Assembly: GCA_937922105.1 (NCBI GenBank)
Contig: CAKZVN010000099.1
Coordinates: 1 to 7,401, forward strand
Length of the DNA: 7,401 bases
Direction: 5' to 3'
DNA from: an uncultured Litorilinea sp.
Lineage (GTDB): Bacteria; Chloroflexota; Anaerolineae; Caldilineales; Caldilineaceae
Shown here: one piece after another, positions 6,865 to 7,401 of the stretch
How the letters are laid out: every line of letters begins with the position of its first letter
Numbering within the stretch: the stretch's first letter is position 1
Program-made: the position numbers and the translations under genes
Notes under the pieces: generated by a model
Seen by the model: the letters and a program-made list of their open reading frames with translations, nothing else
Told to the model about the DNA's origin: nothing
Database searches by the model: none

Positions 6865-7401
6865 GCCGAAGACTCCGATGCTGGGGTGCGGTCAAGCCGC
6901 ATGGGTTGAACCTGCCAATAGGTCAAGCTGCGCCAGAGCCACTCCATTGGGCCGAAGCGGAAGCGAGCCAGCCACCACGGACTCCACGCCACTTGCAGCG
7001 CGTAGATGGCAATGACCAAAAGCAGCCCCACCGCGGCCCCCACTTTGCCGAACAGCCCTAGCCCATAGCCGTAAAAGATAGTCGTCGCAATCAGCGACTG
7101 GCTCAAGTAGTTGGTGAGCGCCATGCGCCCCACCGGAGCCAGCCGCCGCAAGCGCGCCTGCCACACGGGACGCTGCCACAGCAACGCCAGCCCGGCGACG
7201 TAGGCGAGCATCAACAACGGCGCACCGATGGACTGCGCGCCACTGGCGATCACCAATGTCCAGGTAGGGATGGTGCGGTCTTGCCCCTCCATTCCCACCG
7301 CGTAAATGACATTGAGCACCAAACCCAACGGCGCGCACCAGAGCAATAGCCGGCGCAGAAACGGCAGATGCGCCGCCGGGTCACGCAGAATGCCGCGGCG
7401 A
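6861..7401 (-). CDS. DUF418/YeiB-like integral membrane protein, C-terminal part (N-terminus outside window)
   Basis: The frame is open from the right edge to TGA at 6861-6863, giving 179 residues with no convincing start; the preceding residues RRGILRDPAAHLPFLRR are in frame, so the gene begins beyond the window. Full DUF418 proteins are roughly 350-430 residues, so about the last half is seen. The family C-terminal signature is clear: GRMALTNYLSQS (visible residues 91-102), IFYGYGLGLFG (108-118), then SPWWLARFRFGPMEWLWR (140-157), LTYWQVQPMR (159-168) and a short polar tail. Hydrophobic segments lie near visible residues 17-35, 47-75, 97-113 and 119-139, so it sits in the cytoplasmic membrane. 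The family is widespread and poorly understood, and transport has been suggested. It lies upstream of, and overlaps, the methyltransferase gene. Confidence 0.92.
   Translation of the reverse strand, partial: RRGILRDPAAHLPFLRRLLLWCAPLGLVLNVIYAVGMEGQDRTIPTWTLVIASGAQSIGAPLLMLAYVAGLALLWQRPVWQARLRRLAPVGRMALTNYLSQSLIATTIFYGYGLGLFGKVGAAVGLLLVIAIYALQVAWSPWWLARFRFGPMEWLWRSLTYWQVQPMRLDRTPASESSA
6873..6876 (-). promoter_or_regulatory. Ribosome binding site of the methyltransferase gene
   Basis: GGAG on the minus strand lies 8 nt before the methyltransferase ATG at 6864, inside the last codons of the DUF418 gene. It supports this start, which gives a full N-terminus. Confidence 0.6.

Noticed and set aside
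6073..6909. 278-codon open frame on the plus strand
   Set aside because: It lies antisense to the methyltransferase, whose SAM motifs are clear; the plus frame has no recognisable features.

Overview
The window looks like chromosomal DNA of a GC-rich bacterium. The best guess is a Chloroflexota member of the Anaerolineae/Caldilineae type. That guess rests on the GC-rich third codon positions, on a glycosidase-like protein with many prealbumin-like repeats whose style I associate with that phylum, and on the lineage-neutral MoxR/DUF58 and DUF418 families. It is an inference from protein style; no rRNA or marker gene is present. I see no rRNA, tRNA, CRISPR array, insertion sequence or phage gene.

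Left third (1-2810, minus strand): one very large gene runs off the left edge. Its 936 visible residues are a cytoplasmic-looking TIM-barrel glycoside-hydrolase-like domain (about residues 1-365, candidate acids E108 and E274), followed by six beta-sandwich repeats of 82-96 residues, each carrying an LxPGxY signature. It is read from a good sigma-70-like promoter (2938-2967) with a perfect 7-bp dyad in its spacer.

Middle (3108-6024, plus strand): a PaaI-type hotdog thioesterase is divergent from the large gene. After a 163-nt gap with a small hairpin come a MoxR-family AAA+ ATPase and a DUF58 membrane-anchored protein. The last two form the classical MoxR-DUF58 pair, 24 nt apart. The transglutaminase-like or VWA-type membrane genes that often follow are absent, because the next gene is convergent.

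Right part (6070-7401, minus strand): a class I SAM-dependent methyltransferase overlaps by 4 nt (ATGA) the end of a DUF418/YeiB-like membrane protein that runs off the right edge. These two genes are probably translationally coupled.

Nothing here is clearly a new biological system. The points most worth a second look are the repeat-bearing hydrolase-like protein, which has no export signal, the dyad-containing promoter, and the minimal MoxR-DUF58 pair.
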